The position numbers and the translations under genes were made by a program. A stretch of 64,000 nt of DNA from Papaver somniferum (Eukaryota > Streptophyta > Magnoliopsida > Ranunculales > Papaveraceae), in the NCBI RefSeq assembly GCF_003573695.1, contig NW_020621603.1, positions 18,091,116-18,155,115 of the forward strand. Reading direction: 5' to 3'. This document shows, in pieces, positions 1-10,933 of this stretch (positions are counted from its first letter, which is position 1; the number at the start of each line of letters is the position of its first letter). A model generated the notes under the pieces. The model was not told the origin of the DNA, made no database searches, and saw only the letters and a program-made list of their open reading frames with translations.

Positions 1-204
1 TATTTCCCTTGAAAGATTCAACAGCTTTCCTCAGCTTCTCATCCTGTAGCGATAATTCTAGAAGTTAGTACATTACTTATTGCAACGATGCCAACTGTGC
101 AATATGAGTAGAAAGGCAGATGCATTAAACTGACAATTAGGAAACAACAATGATTTCAAGCATAGCAATGCTGCATAAATAGCAAAAGACTTAAGGAATC
201 CCCA

Positions 205-801
205 TAAATGTAGCAGTCTTACGGTCAGGTTGGCTTCTTTTACTTGTGTTATTAGATTAGCACTTTGGTTGTGCTTTTCCCAGATTTTATCAAACATATG
301 AAATCATTTGGTGCTGAATTAAGCTGACTGTTAAAGAAATTTGTGCTATGATATTGTATTAATGCTGATTTATGGGGATTTCTTAAGTCTTCTGGTTTAG
401 TTTGAAGCTGAAAACGCATATAGAGATTAGTGATTAGGTTAGTGGGGAAACGAATTTTGTATGAAAACGCATATAGAGATTAGTGATTAGATTAGAGATT
501 AGTGATTAGGTTAGTTTGAAGCTGAAAACGCAAATAGCAATCCCATCATACAAAATTCGTTTCCCCACTAACTCACTAATTTCTATATGCGTTTTCAGTT
601 TCAAACTAAACCAGAAGACTTAAGGAATCCCCATAAATCAGCATTAATACAATATCATAGCACAAATTTCTTTAACAGTCAGCTTAATTCAGCACCAAAT
701 GATTTCATATGTTTGATAAAATCTGGGAAAAGCACAAACAAAGTGCTAATCTAATAACACAAGTAAAAGAAGCCAACCTGACCGTAAGACTGCTACATTT
801 A
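205..801. repeat. Large inverted repeat (about 255-bp arms, 83-bp spacer)
   Basis: The left arm (205-463) reads as the reverse complement of the right arm (547-801), with only small indels. For example, GTGGGGAAACGAATTTTGTATG-like sequence at 442-463 is mirrored at 547-568, and the outer end TAAATGTAGCAG is mirrored at 790-801. The spacer holds three copies of the short direct repeat GAGATTAGTGATTAG. A third copy of the AGACTTAAGGAATCCCC segment lies just outside the left arm (about 188-205), so the structure is a rearranged palindrome. A transcript across it would fold into a long hairpin. No TSD or transposase was found. It could be a Foldback-type element or a local inverted duplication. 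Confidence 0.9.
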
Positions 802-1454
802 AGATCTTTTTCCTCCTCTTTAGAAACAGAAAGAACTGGAATCTGGAGTTTCTTGCTTGTTCTCTAACCAACGCAATTCGAAATACATCGTCATCTCAGC
901 AAGCATCTTTCATATCTACTACCTTCTACGTTTCATCTTTCAATACCCTAATTACCAATTATCAATCAAGAAAAACCCTGAAAAGATCAATCAAAATTTT
1001 ACAACAACAAAAATTCCCAATTTTGAAAAGCATATTCGATGGTTAATTGAAAAAGGAAAGTGAACTAAAGTAATTACCCGAAGAATTAATGGCGGGAAAT
1101 GAAGAGGAAAGTTGAGGAAATTCGATGGTGGAAGAGTGTCTTCTTAGGGGCACCCAGTTTTATCCTTGACAATATGAAAAGAGTCCATCAACAACTAGAG
1201 TGTCTTTTGAACGTTTAACTTTTACTCCTGAAGGCACAATTGGAGTATTTATTTAGAGCACCTTTTTTTTTCTTTTTTTCCCCTGAAGGCACAATTAGGG
1301 GATATTCACGGTTATATGGAGTCGGATCTGGCTAAGAGAGTATTTTTTTTCAAGATGAAATGTCAATTCTGTTCTCTACGATTAAAAAAAAAACTGAAAA
1401 CACCTAAATAATTTCAAGTTGGTATCCCCATTCCAAAGAAACCCGAGCAGAGGT
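802..1454. other. Intergenic, nothing recognised
   Basis: No convincing coding sequence was seen. The short motif CCTGAAGGCACAATT occurs twice (about 1231 and 1283), and there are T- and A-rich runs. The right end (about 1454-1462) is the target site of the large MULE. Confidence 0.5.
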
Positions 1455-1462
1455 TAATTGAT

Positions 1463-1502
1463 CAATCCTGTTAAAGGGGAGGGTGGTTCCATTGGAGGGG
1501 CG
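1463..1502 (+). repeat. Left terminal inverted repeat of the MULE
   Basis: It begins CAATCCTGTTAAAGGGG and ends TTCCATTGGAGGGGCG. It is the reverse complement of 11411-11450 except at one base (AGGG against CGGG). Confidence 0.95.
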
Positions 1503-1806
1503 ACAAGGGTGATAGTAATATCCCTATTATTGGTTAGGGGGTGTCCTATAGGGGTTGTTAATTGACTAGATTACCCTTTTCACCTCAAATGGACTAATTT
1601 ACCCTTGTTTTTGTGGTTGAAAAGACTGAATTGTCCTTCCCATTATTAACCCAATTGAAACTGAAAATCAAAACAGTTTTTTTCAACCATCCTTCATCTT
1701 CTCTTCTCCTCCTCTCTACCACCATTAAAACTGATTTTTCATCGTCCTCTTCGATTAATCGGCGAGTTGAAAAATTGATAATCGTTGATTTGAAACTATA
1801 TTAGAG

Positions 1807-4800
1807 ATGCCGAAGAAGAAGGTTGACGAAGATTGTAGCCGTTCTAATGAACCAAATCCTCCATTAGGTCAAGAACATCAATTTGAAACTCCTCAACCGT
1901 CAAAATCAAGCACAATGACTTATTTGAGGTATGTTACGAAGAAACCCAGTTAGGGTTTAGTCTATTGTTTGATTTAAGTTAGTTTTGTATGAAAAATTAG
2001 GGTTTTGGATCGAAATTGAAACTGGAAAATGATTTTTGCGTGTGAGTTACGGATGCAAATAACCCAGATACCAACCGTACCTGCATAATTTGAAGAACTT
2101 ACGGTTGGTAACTACCCAAATACGAACCGTACTTTATTTTTTTTGAGAAATTTATTAATGTTCGGTTGGTAACGAAACATTAGTTACGAACCGTACATTC
2201 TTCTGTATGTTTCAAATACTTTGTACGGTTCATATTTGCATCTCACTTATGAACCGTACTTGAGTTTCGGTTTGTAACTTAATGAAAGTTACCAACCGTA
2301 CATCTTTTTGTATGTTAGGATTTTTTGAAGTAGTGAGTACGGTTAGTAACTATAGCTGAATTACCAACCGTGGTTGTGTTACGGTTGATCTCGATTCCTT
2401 ATTTACGAACCGTAATTATTTACGGTTTGTAATTTATGGCTTATTACGAACCGTAATTAGACTTAGTCATTTTGAGTGATTTGTTTTCTATATTATTTGT
2501 TCTACGCTTAGTAAATCAATCAATTGTAATGCTTGTGTAGGAATCCTGATAGGCTGAAGAAAAGGAGAGGAAATGACTTAACCCCGATTTATCATACGCC
2601 TACCCCTCGCGGTGACAAGCATTTAGGTGTAGATAATAGAGGCATCCACAAGAATGAGAAGAAGAAGAAGAAGAAGAAGAATAGGTTTGAAATTAAGCTG
2701 AGGGAACAACCTGTGGCTGAATCTGGAGTTGAGCTATAAGGAGTGGAACATAAAGATCAAGAAGAGGTCTGAGTCGAAACTAACCGTGAATGCAACGAAA
2801 ATGAAATTGTGGAGAAAGAAACTAATAATGATGAAGATGAAGAAGAATGTAAAGGAACCGATGATGATGGAGGGGAGGAAGAGGAAGCAAATGATGAAGA
2901 GGAGGAAGAGGAAGAAAATCATGAAGAGGAGGTCGATGAAGAAAATGATGAAGAAAAGGAAGATGAAGAAAATGATGAAGAAAAGGAAGAGGAAGAAAAT
3001 GATGAAGAGGTAGAAAATACCAAGGGAAAAGAGGTAGTTGTAGCTGCACCTCCAAGGCAAAAGAAAGAAAAGAAGCCGAGAAAGGAGCCCGCACCGAAAG
3101 GATGCATATTCCTAAAGGCAAAGATTTGTTGTTGCCACCGAAGAAGAATAAAAGACCTTGGGGCGAGGCCCCAGATAAGTCTTCAATCTTATTTGGTTAT
3201 ACCGGTTCCTGGTACGCAAAAGTCTGTCAGACAAGGGTATGTATTTTGTTACTTTTCTTAAAAAATTCATTATTTTGATACATTTTGTTTGTTTATTTCA
3301 GTTCACCATAATATGCTTATATTTTTGTATATTTGTTTTCATAGGACCACGCAAGATGCATTAAATTGCTCAAGCGTCAAAGGGGTAAACATTTGCCGTT
3401 AAGTCAAGAATGTTCTTTGGTTCGCAATCTAGTGGCTAGTACAGGACTAGGGCCTGGAATTCTTCACCTTCAATCGGAGTATGATAGTGTTGTGGTCTCT
3501 TCCTTTAGGGAACGATATTGGCTTCAAACCGATACGTTTCATCTTCCATTTGGAGAGATGACAATAGCACCGGACGATATGAAGCAAATTACTGACCTTG
3601 AAGTTGAAGGACAATCTGTGTTTGAAGGTTACGAAAACAACATGTCTTGGATTGACCTTTATATCCTTGTTCAAGAAACACTTGGGTGGGAGAAAGATGA
3701 AACTGAGATGGAGTTTCAGTTGGCTGGTGGTTATGACCCTGCTGAACCACATAAACCAAAAATCATCAAAAAGCTATTGTTGAAGAATCTGAGGACCAAG
3801 TTTGAAGGAACATCAGCAAAGGAAAGGGAATGTCAGGTGATGGATGAAACAACAGTTAGGCGTACAGCCACAGCGTGTTTGTTGTATTCTCTTGGGACCG
3901 TATTCTTTCCCGATAACTCGGGAAATAGGGTCAATGTTCATTACCTACAACTGTTAAAGAATTTGGACAACATCAAAAACTATTCGTGGGCCACTGCAAC
4001 CCTTGCATATTTACTTGACATCCTAAGAAAGGCCTCTACGGTTGGAGCTACTGAAATTGCCGGGAATGTTGCGCTTCTAATGGTGAGTTTGTTTACATTT
4101 TTCTTTGTTTGTTATATTTTTAGTCATGTGTCAATTGTTTATACTTAATTTATTTTTTAGGTATGGATTTATGACCACTTTCCGAGCCTGAGACCTCCTA
4201 CTGAGTGGGAAGAACATGATTATGGCCCTACCGGAAAGAAGTTCAAGTTCACTGGCAGACAACTAAGGAACAAAGAGGAGAAGCTCATTCAAATGAGGGA
4301 GAAAATAGATGCTTTCGATGTTGAAGATGTTATCTTTGACCCTTATTTGAGGATTGAAAATGGAGTTAATGTTCGTAGGTTCACAGAGACCGAAGGTTAC
4401 AATGGACCATTGTATCATCCCACATGTTACGTTATGACCAATCCTCGTCGAACTCTACGCCAAATTGCTCATATTCAACAAAGGGTTGTAGAGGAAAACT
4501 TCAAATATCCAAGCAAGGATCCGAGACAAAAGGCCCCACCATTGTGCTCAACTACAGGCGAACTCCAACGGTTGATGCTTGGAACAACCGCCATGAAGAA
4601 AGATACCAACTCGCAGCGGGAGATGCAATTCCTTGTAACAACACGAAAGAAGCCACTGTTGATTACATGGGTTGGTATTCTCATTTTGGTCATCCATATG
4701 TGATCAATAATGATCCGGAGGCCCAACCATATATTCAAGAGGCTATGGCTCAAAGGAAGGCGGTCGACGAGACTAAAGAGAAAAAAGGTCTATTTGGTTT

Positions 4801-5367
4801 GACTTGGAAGAAGTTATATTTCATGTCGGTACGTAATTTTGTTATCCTCATGACTTTGGATTTTAAGATTAATGATTATTATGAAATAATCTCTTAACAC
4901 TCTTTTTGATATGTGAATAGAAAGAGCGAGGACAAGCTTTGAAAAATAGCATGACTTCATGCATCCGTCGTAATGGTGTGCTTAAAGCTCGTGAACAAAA
5001 GATCTTGCAAGACCAAATAAGGAACATGCATAATCCAAACATGGCAGAAATGTATGAGGGGTTGGTTACGGACGAAAGAGGCTTAAAGAGGAGTATAAAC
5101 TCTCTTGGAGGTGAGGGTAGTAGTCGTCATCAACCTTCATCTAGCAGCGAAGAGACAAATGATGAAGAGGTGGTGCACGGTGTGCGCACTAGCCAAAGAG
5201 GTGGTCGTGGTCGCGGTGGTCGTGGTCGCGGTAGTCGCGGTGGTCGTCGTGATGGTCCAAAAACTCATGGTGGTGGTCCTAAAACTCGTGGTGGTGGTAG
5301 CACCAACAAAATGGGTCATGGTGCCGCCATGCTTAGTTATGGATTTATGTTAGTTGTGTGTGGTTAG
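1807..5367 (+). pseudogene. Plant mobile domain (PMD, MAIL1-like) gene in the MULE, disrupted
   Basis: Proposed exons are 1807-1928, 2541-3236, 3345-4082, 4161-4828 and 4921-5367, each bounded by GT/AG. Exon 1 starts MPKKKVDEDCSRSNEP. Exon 2 is basic, then very acidic (E/D-rich). Exons 3-4 hold the PMD core: DTFHLPFGEMTIAPDDM, an LLYSLGTVFFPDNSG stretch, YSWATATLAYL and WIYDHFPSLRPP. Exon 5 ends in an RGG/GGR-rich tail (residues about 85-125 of that exon) that looks RNA- or DNA-binding. PMD proteins of plants (MAIL1/MAIN) act in silencing and are also carried by transposons. Breaks: in-frame TAA (2737-2739), TGA (about 2770), a frameshift near 3100 and another near 4535. Intron 1 contains motif array 1. 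The PMD identification is firm; exon borders are inferred. Confidence 0.8.
2047..2456. repeat. Motif array 1 (8 inverted-pair units) in intron 1 of the PMD gene
   Basis: There are eight units of about 36-37 nt. Each has a plus half-site (TTACGGTTGGTAAC or a variant) followed by a minus half-site (TTACCAACCGTAA or a variant). Orientation alternates strictly through the array. Half-sites are conserved while unit centres and inter-unit spacers are not. The two variants GGTTGG and GGTTCG both occur. Confidence 0.9.
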
Positions 5368-6237
5368 TTTTGAATTTCGACTTATGGATATTATGACAAA
5401 CTAATAGTTGTGTGTTAATTATGGATTTTAGCTTATGAAATTTAGCATATGGATATTAATTATGAATTTGAAGTTATTTGTGTTAGTTATGGATTTAAAC
5501 TTATGGGTATTATCTATGAATTTGAAGTTATTTGTGTTAGTTATGGATTTAAACTTATGTATGTTTGTTTGTGACAGTTTTTGTCTGAAATTTTGAGTTA
5601 CAGAGTCAATTACGGTTGGTAACTATTTTTTGTTATGAACCGTTGCACAGACTGGAACAAGCATTTTTTACTAACTTAAGTTACGGTTCGTAAAAATTTA
5701 TCGAGACGAACCGTAGAGAAAGTTACAATTGGTAACTCTTTCACCCTAACCAACCGTAAAACATCATGTAACCTATAACTTTGATTACGGTTCATTTTGA
5801 GTCACAGTTACCAACCGTAAATATGTATATTTGGATTTTGACAGGTTTACGGTTGGTAATCTTTCTGGCTAAGGAATCGTAACTCTGGGATTCAGTTTTC
5901 TCCAGAGTTACGGTTTATCATCTCTAAATAATTACGAACCGTAACTTTCGAATTCAAAATTTTACATAGTTACGGTTCGTTATGTGCTTACATTCACCAA
6001 CCGTAACTAAACTTTTGGCAGAAAAAATAATTGTTTGGTGCTTACAGTTGGACTGACATGTCCTTGTGCAATTTGAAAATATATTCGTTGAGACCTTCAA
6101 CAACTTCATTATCAAAAAATAGATTCGTTATTCAAATGTCCTTACACTAACAACTTTTTTTATATATAAATATATACTTATCCTCCTTTCTAGAAGTTAC
6201 ACTTCCACATGAATCATCGCTTACCTTAAACTAGATT
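5368..6237. other. Spacer between the PMD and Myb-like genes
   Basis: It holds a short A/T-rich repeat region (about 5390-5560) in which 'AGTTATGGATTT' and 'AACTTATG' recur, then motif array 2. No other gene is visible. A TATATATAAATATATA run at about 6161-6176 lies about 65 bases before the next ATG and could be its TATA box. Confidence 0.6.
5610..6006. repeat. Motif array 2 (7 inverted-pair units)
   Basis: Seven units of 36-37 nt each run TTACGGTT[GC]GTAA ... TTAC[CG]AACCGTAA. They lie downstream of the PMD stop codon and upstream of the Myb-like gene. One unit has a degenerate left arm (TTACAATTGGTAA) and one a degenerate right arm (AAGGAATCGTAA). Confidence 0.9.
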
Positions 6238-6639
6238 ATGGCTTTAAACCCTGAATTAAATTTGGAAGAAGATTTATGTATTTGCCGCAACTTTGTTCTA
6301 TGCTATCCAAAAAGAGGGGAAGAACGACGTCGATGTGGTTTTGTGAGTACAATTTATTTGAGAACTCTTTTTGAAAACTTTTGTTCCGAAACAGGTAACC
6401 CTAATCACCGCGATGGAATTATGTTGTATATTCGATATGGAACTATTCGGGATAACGTTAAAGAATTTATGGCATTAGTTCGTATTATGGGTGAAATACG
6501 ATTAAGGGGTGAAACTAACGCTGAAGTTTTAGAGAGCTCTATTCAAGAATGGAGAAGGTGGAAAAGGTCGAATTTTCAATACTTACGTCATTTCAACATC
6601 CTTAAATACTTCTATCGCACTCGTAGACCCGGATATTAG
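6238..6639 (+). CDS. Small Myb/SANT-like (trihelix-type) transposon protein, 133 aa
   Basis: The frame is open from ATG to TAG with no breaks; it is the only undamaged gene in the MULE. The protein starts MALNPELNLEEDLCICRNFV, matching the [LF]xxEEDLLLxxxWV opening of plant Myb/SANT-like proteins. Such proteins often accompany transposases, for example the partner ORF of PIF/Harbinger elements. A conserved-looking RDGIMLYIRYGTIRDNVKEF stretch (about 58-78) corresponds to the RWxxIxxxVxKF helix. The end (about 100-125) has the EWRRWKR...F.HFNILK pattern. It is probably a DNA-binding factor, and so a candidate reader of the neighbouring motif arrays, but that is inference. It could be a domesticated or captured gene fragment. 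Confidence 0.65.
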   Translation: MALNPELNLEEDLCICRNFVLCYPKRGEERRRCGFVSTIYLRTLFENFCSETGNPNHRDGIMLYIRYGTIRDNVKEFMALVRIMGEIRLRGETNAEVLESSIQEWRRWKRSNFQYLRHFNILKYFYRTRRPGY

Positions 6640-7056
6640 TATCCTTTTAGTTCGCATGAATGAATGATTTGTAATGTCATTTATATTTGTAATGGTTTGA
6701 TGGTTGTAGTGTTGTTTTAGTAATAAACATGGTTTAATGGTTTTAAATTACTTATAATTGCTTTGTATTTGGTGTCAGGGTCAGTTACGGTTAGTAACTA
6801 GATTATCGATACCAACCGTAAGTGCAAATGGCAGTTAAAATTTGTTTCTAAAGCTAGTTACGGTTGGTAACTGTATTATCGGGACCAACCGTAAATGCAA
6901 ATGACAGATAAAATGTGTTTCTGGAACTACTTACGGTTGGTGACCGTACCTCACTAGTTACCAACCGTAACTTACTCTGAAACCTTGCCAATCATATCAC
7001 ATTTAGTCAAAATACCAAAATACAAAATATAAAATGTATTTCACCAAGACTTGTAA
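6640..7056. other. Spacer between convergent Myb-like and transposase genes
   Basis: It is AT-rich and contains motif array 3. No coding sequence was seen. Both 3' ends point into it. Confidence 0.6.
6785..6970. repeat. Motif array 3 (3 inverted-pair units)
   Basis: Three units (37, 37 and 40 nt) of TTACGGTTGGTAA ... ACCAACCGTAA are separated by about 30 nt. The first two share some central sequence (ATTATCG), so they look like recent duplicates. Confidence 0.9.
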
Positions 7057-10000
7057 TTAAGCATCCTCTTCATCATCGGTCATAACTATGAATTGCTTCG
7101 GCATAGACAACATTATGGCATTCCATAATTCAATCATTTTCTCAAATCGATTGCACCAAGTCTTGGGGAGTTCACCGTCACAACCAAATTCCCTCCATAA
7201 TTGAGGTAATGGGCTTCCTTCATGCAATCGAAGGCCTATGTAATGATTTCCTTCCACATGCCCCATGACAACAGTTTTTGTTGTTGACAAATCTTCGAGA
7301 AACGGGTTTCTTGTTGGTGCAAATGTATGGCTCATGGTCTTGGAGATTAAATGAATGACGCAATTGAATGCGTTGCAGAGTAGTTGGCCACATATAGGCA
7401 TGTGCATCCAATATTATCTTGTCAAACATATATTGCCGGTTAACCGCCTTTCCATTTTTGCGAAGCTCTCACTTAACACCTCATCAGTTTCGTCTATTTC
7501 AACTCTCATCATCGGCTTATAGAAGTCGCGGTAACCACGTAGTTCCATTAAGCATTTTTTCCTTACATAAGTAACTTGGTCACAACCCCACCCTATCGCG
7601 TCTTCAAAGGGTCCAAGTTGCTCCACGAAGACGTGGTAACCACAATTACCATCACCATGAACATCCTCCGTGTCCTTGATATGATCACGAATAAAGTCGG
7701 GGAAAAAACGAAGGTAATATTCATAGAGAATGTGATAGTTCTGTCTATATCGGCCATTCTCATCTCTAGGTGGTGGTTTAGGCACTCCTTTTATATATAT
7801 CGTCTCCTTCTCCTTCTTACCACTTGACCGATTTTTTTCAACCATCGGACTCTTTCCATTGTTCCTTGCTAATTGTTTAACACCAACTTTACCAACAAGT
7901 CTTTTTATTAAACTATCTTGGGAGGAAACCTCGGGACCGACATAGGAACCTTTACCTTTAATTCCATCATTTATTTTCCCACTTTCTTTACAACCATTTC
8001 CTTTAACAACCACTTCCTTTGAAACCTCGGGACCGACAAAGGAACCTTTACCTTTAACTCCATCATTTGTTTTCCCACTTTGTTGTTGTTTAGAGCGAAA
8101 TACCGGACCTTTTCCTTTAACATCAATTTTACTTGTTGCACTTTTTTGAGTAGGAATCTCGATACATTTTTGTTGTACATTTCGACGGCTTGGTTCTCCT
8201 TTATCCGCTTGACGTCTTTTTCGGTTGTTTCTACCTTGAACATCATCTTCTTCCATCTCATCCTCCGCTTCATATTCCTTTCTCAACCATTCATAACCAG
8301 AAGGATCTCTTTTCTTTGATTCTTCCGCCAATTCCCTTGCTTTTTATTTCCTACTTACCTTTTTTTTTGGTAGGAAGCCTCCCCTTACTCTTCCCCTTTG
8401 GTGGTTCCTAGATATCATACCTAAATTGTGGATATACCAAATCTCTCAAGTTAATCAACCATATTTTCCTTTGTCCTTGGATTAATGTAGCATATTTCTC
8501 GGCTAGAGCTTGACCAATCTCGGTATCGGCAAACGTTCCTCCAAATTGTTGATCAAAAACTGTTTCACGGAATGATAATTGTTTCCAAAAGGGATCAACA
8601 TCTTGAATTGGGATCACTTTGTCTTGGTATGTGGCTATAACATGCCGACATGGGAGTCCGAAACTTGTCATGTTTGGACAAACACACTCTTCTTCATAAT
8701 CCCCCAATTCATAATGTTGTACTTCATACATTATCTTATCAATAGCGCGGTGCGAAACTTGATGTGTAATTCCCCTTAGCCACTTATTGTCTAACCATTT
8801 GGTGTGTTGTTTACTTCGGGTTTTTTCAAAAGACTCAGTAACTCTATCGTGATCACGGCGGAAATACGAATCCATGGCTTCGAATAGCGTAACTAACCCA
8901 CCATTACAACTATGAAGTTTCTTCTTCAACCGGTTGTGAGATGACTCCTCCGTACTTGTAGCTTGGTTGTCATAGTACCTATATTGGTTAGTGAACGCCG
9001 ATACGAACTTCTCTTTGTGTGGATCCAACCAATTATCCAACAAATACTTCACAACACCTGGATAACCTATTTTCCAATGAGCCACTAACATACGAGCTCT
9101 ATCCTCATATTCATCCACGGTGATAGAATAGGTCAAGGCTCTCCACTCCGTTTTGGAAATTTCCCATTTTAGTTCCGCCAACTTGTCATCCTTCTTAAAT
9201 TTCTCTTTGGCATCATTTTGTTGATGTAACGGTAGTTTCTTTATTCTATCCATTTCGTTTTTTTGGTTGGACGGACAAGGCGCATGCACTTAGTTTCAAT
9301 ACTTTTCCACAAGTGGAACATGCAAAGAAGGTTATGAGCTTCCGGGAAAACCCTCCTTATTGCATTCAACAAAGCTTGTTCCTTGTCGGTAATAATCACC
9401 TTTGGAGTATATCCCTCTACGTAGAATAACTTCACTTGGTTTAATGCCCATACATAGCTCTCTTCGAGCTCATCTTTCAAGAAGCAAAAACCAACAATAA
9501 AAGGAGCATTGGTAGAAGTTTGCCCGACAAAGCTGAACAACGGCATCTCAAACTTGTTGGTTTTGTATGTGCAATCCATTAGAAGGATTTTATGAGAGCA
9601 CCGTGCCAACTTCACAAACTCAGGATTAGCCAACAAAAGATGTCTTATTCGTCCTTTCTCATCATCATCATCGTGGAAAACCGAGTAATTATTCGCCTCC
9701 CCCAAATGCCTTAATTGTTGCATTTCGTTCCTTTGTTCCCATTTCTTAGCCTTCAATTTTGTTCTTGCGTTGTAGATGTTAGCCAAAGTAGAAGCATTTT
9801 GTGGGTTTTTTCCTTTAAGTGAGCGAGGATATCAACGGGCTTCATACGAATTTGTATCAGTGACTCTACGATCTTCTCTTCTTCTTCGGTAAGGCATCCA
9901 GCATACGAATGTGATAGCAAACTCTCCGGTATAGGGTGGTTATGACTACCTCATACAACTTTCTCCAAAAACCACCTTTTTGCCGCGTTCCTTTTAAATT

Positions 10001-10313
10001 GAAGCTTGAAGGGGCATCGGGTCTTCTTAGTGAACGTAGTTTGCTTCCTCTTTTTCTTTGCTACTTGCACGGTACCCTTTTTTGCATGACTTCTATGTTG
10101 TCCACTACACTCGCAAACCATTTGAAAGGCACTTTCACTAGTGGTACCATTACAAATTATGATACACATAATCAACTTGCCTCGTTCTCTAGACCAACGC
10201 TTTGCATCATCTTTTTCCTCCCATGTCTCCTCGGTTAAATAGTGAGAGCTAGAATCTTGGGTGAGAAGTTGATTTGTTGAAGGTTGTTCATCCATTAGGG
10301 GAGGTACATCCAT
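7057..10313 (-). pseudogene. MULE transposase with FAR1-like, SWIM and OTU-protease domains, disrupted
   Basis: Read from 10313 leftwards. (1) A FAR1/WRKY-GCM1-like zinc domain runs from about 10230 to 9900 and ends SHNHPIPESLLSHSYAG. (2) The MULE DDE core includes ILLMDCTYKTNK (first Asp) and VIITDKEQALLNAIR. (3) The SWIM finger is CVCPNMTSFGLPCRHV. (4) A KGKSKGRLPTKKK linker follows. (5) The OTU cysteine-protease domain has DVHGDGNCGYHVFVEQLG (Asp and Cys) and continues to HVEGNHYIGLRLHEGSPLP (His). OTU domains fused to or near MULE transposases are known in plants. Breaks: TGA at 9951-9953 in place of a zinc-binding Cys, a frameshift near 9815, a frameshift in an A-run near 9260, TAG near 8408, a further stop/frameshift near 8345, and TAA at 7414-7416 within the OTU domain. 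Confidence 0.85.
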
Positions 10314-10378
10314 GATTCTGACAACAATATACCCACATTAGTCTAAACAAGGCAACAAAATGAAAACATATATAAAGC

Positions 10379-10834
10379 TACGGTTGGACACGACACAGGA
10401 AACACCAAGCGTAACGGAGATACGGTTGGTAACTACAATCATTTAGAAACCGTAACTTAACTCCGGTTGATAATGGTCCTCCAGTAACAAACCGTAAATA
10501 AGATGAAATGAAAATGAAAACAAACAGAGAAATATACGGTTGGTAAAAACACAGATAACAAACCGTAACCAAGTTACGGTTGGTCTCGATTTACACATTA
10601 CCAACCGTAAAAAGTGCAGTAAATACTGCCATGCGCATGATGAGTTACGGTTGGTAACCACTGAAGGACATATCCAACCGTACTGGGCTTACGGTTCGTC
10701 CCGAAAATTTTCTACCAGCCGTAGCTGGTAATACGTTTGGGTTTTTCCCCAAATTGAACCAGTTACGATTGGTATTGGATACTTTACGAAATGTAACATA
10801 CAGTTACGGTTGGTACTATCTATTTACCAACCAT
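10379..10834. repeat. Motif array 4 (9 inverted-pair units) upstream of the transposase
   Basis: Nine units of 33-39 nt follow the same pattern as arrays 1-3. They occupy the region between a possible 5' exon (ending 10934) and the transposase ATG (10313), mirroring array 1 inside intron 1 of the PMD gene. Outer units are more degenerate (for example TTACGAAATGTAA). Confidence 0.9.
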
Positions 10835-10933
10835 AGGTTCTTCTGAAATTTTTAAAAATTTGATTTTTTTTTTTACGTTCTTTAGAGAATTTTAGGCAAC
10901 AAAAAGCTATTGGGAACTAGTTTAGAAGTATAC

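Noticed and set aside
2047..2456. CRISPR-like array
   Set aside because: Repeats alternate in orientation, are short and degenerate, spacers are irregular, and this is a plant genome; no cas genes.
2729..3121. Several overlapping frames on both strands rich in K/M, F/I or P/L/H
   Set aside because: They are other-frame readings of the purine-rich (GAA/GAT) acidic part of PMD exon 2; only the acidic frame fits the gene.
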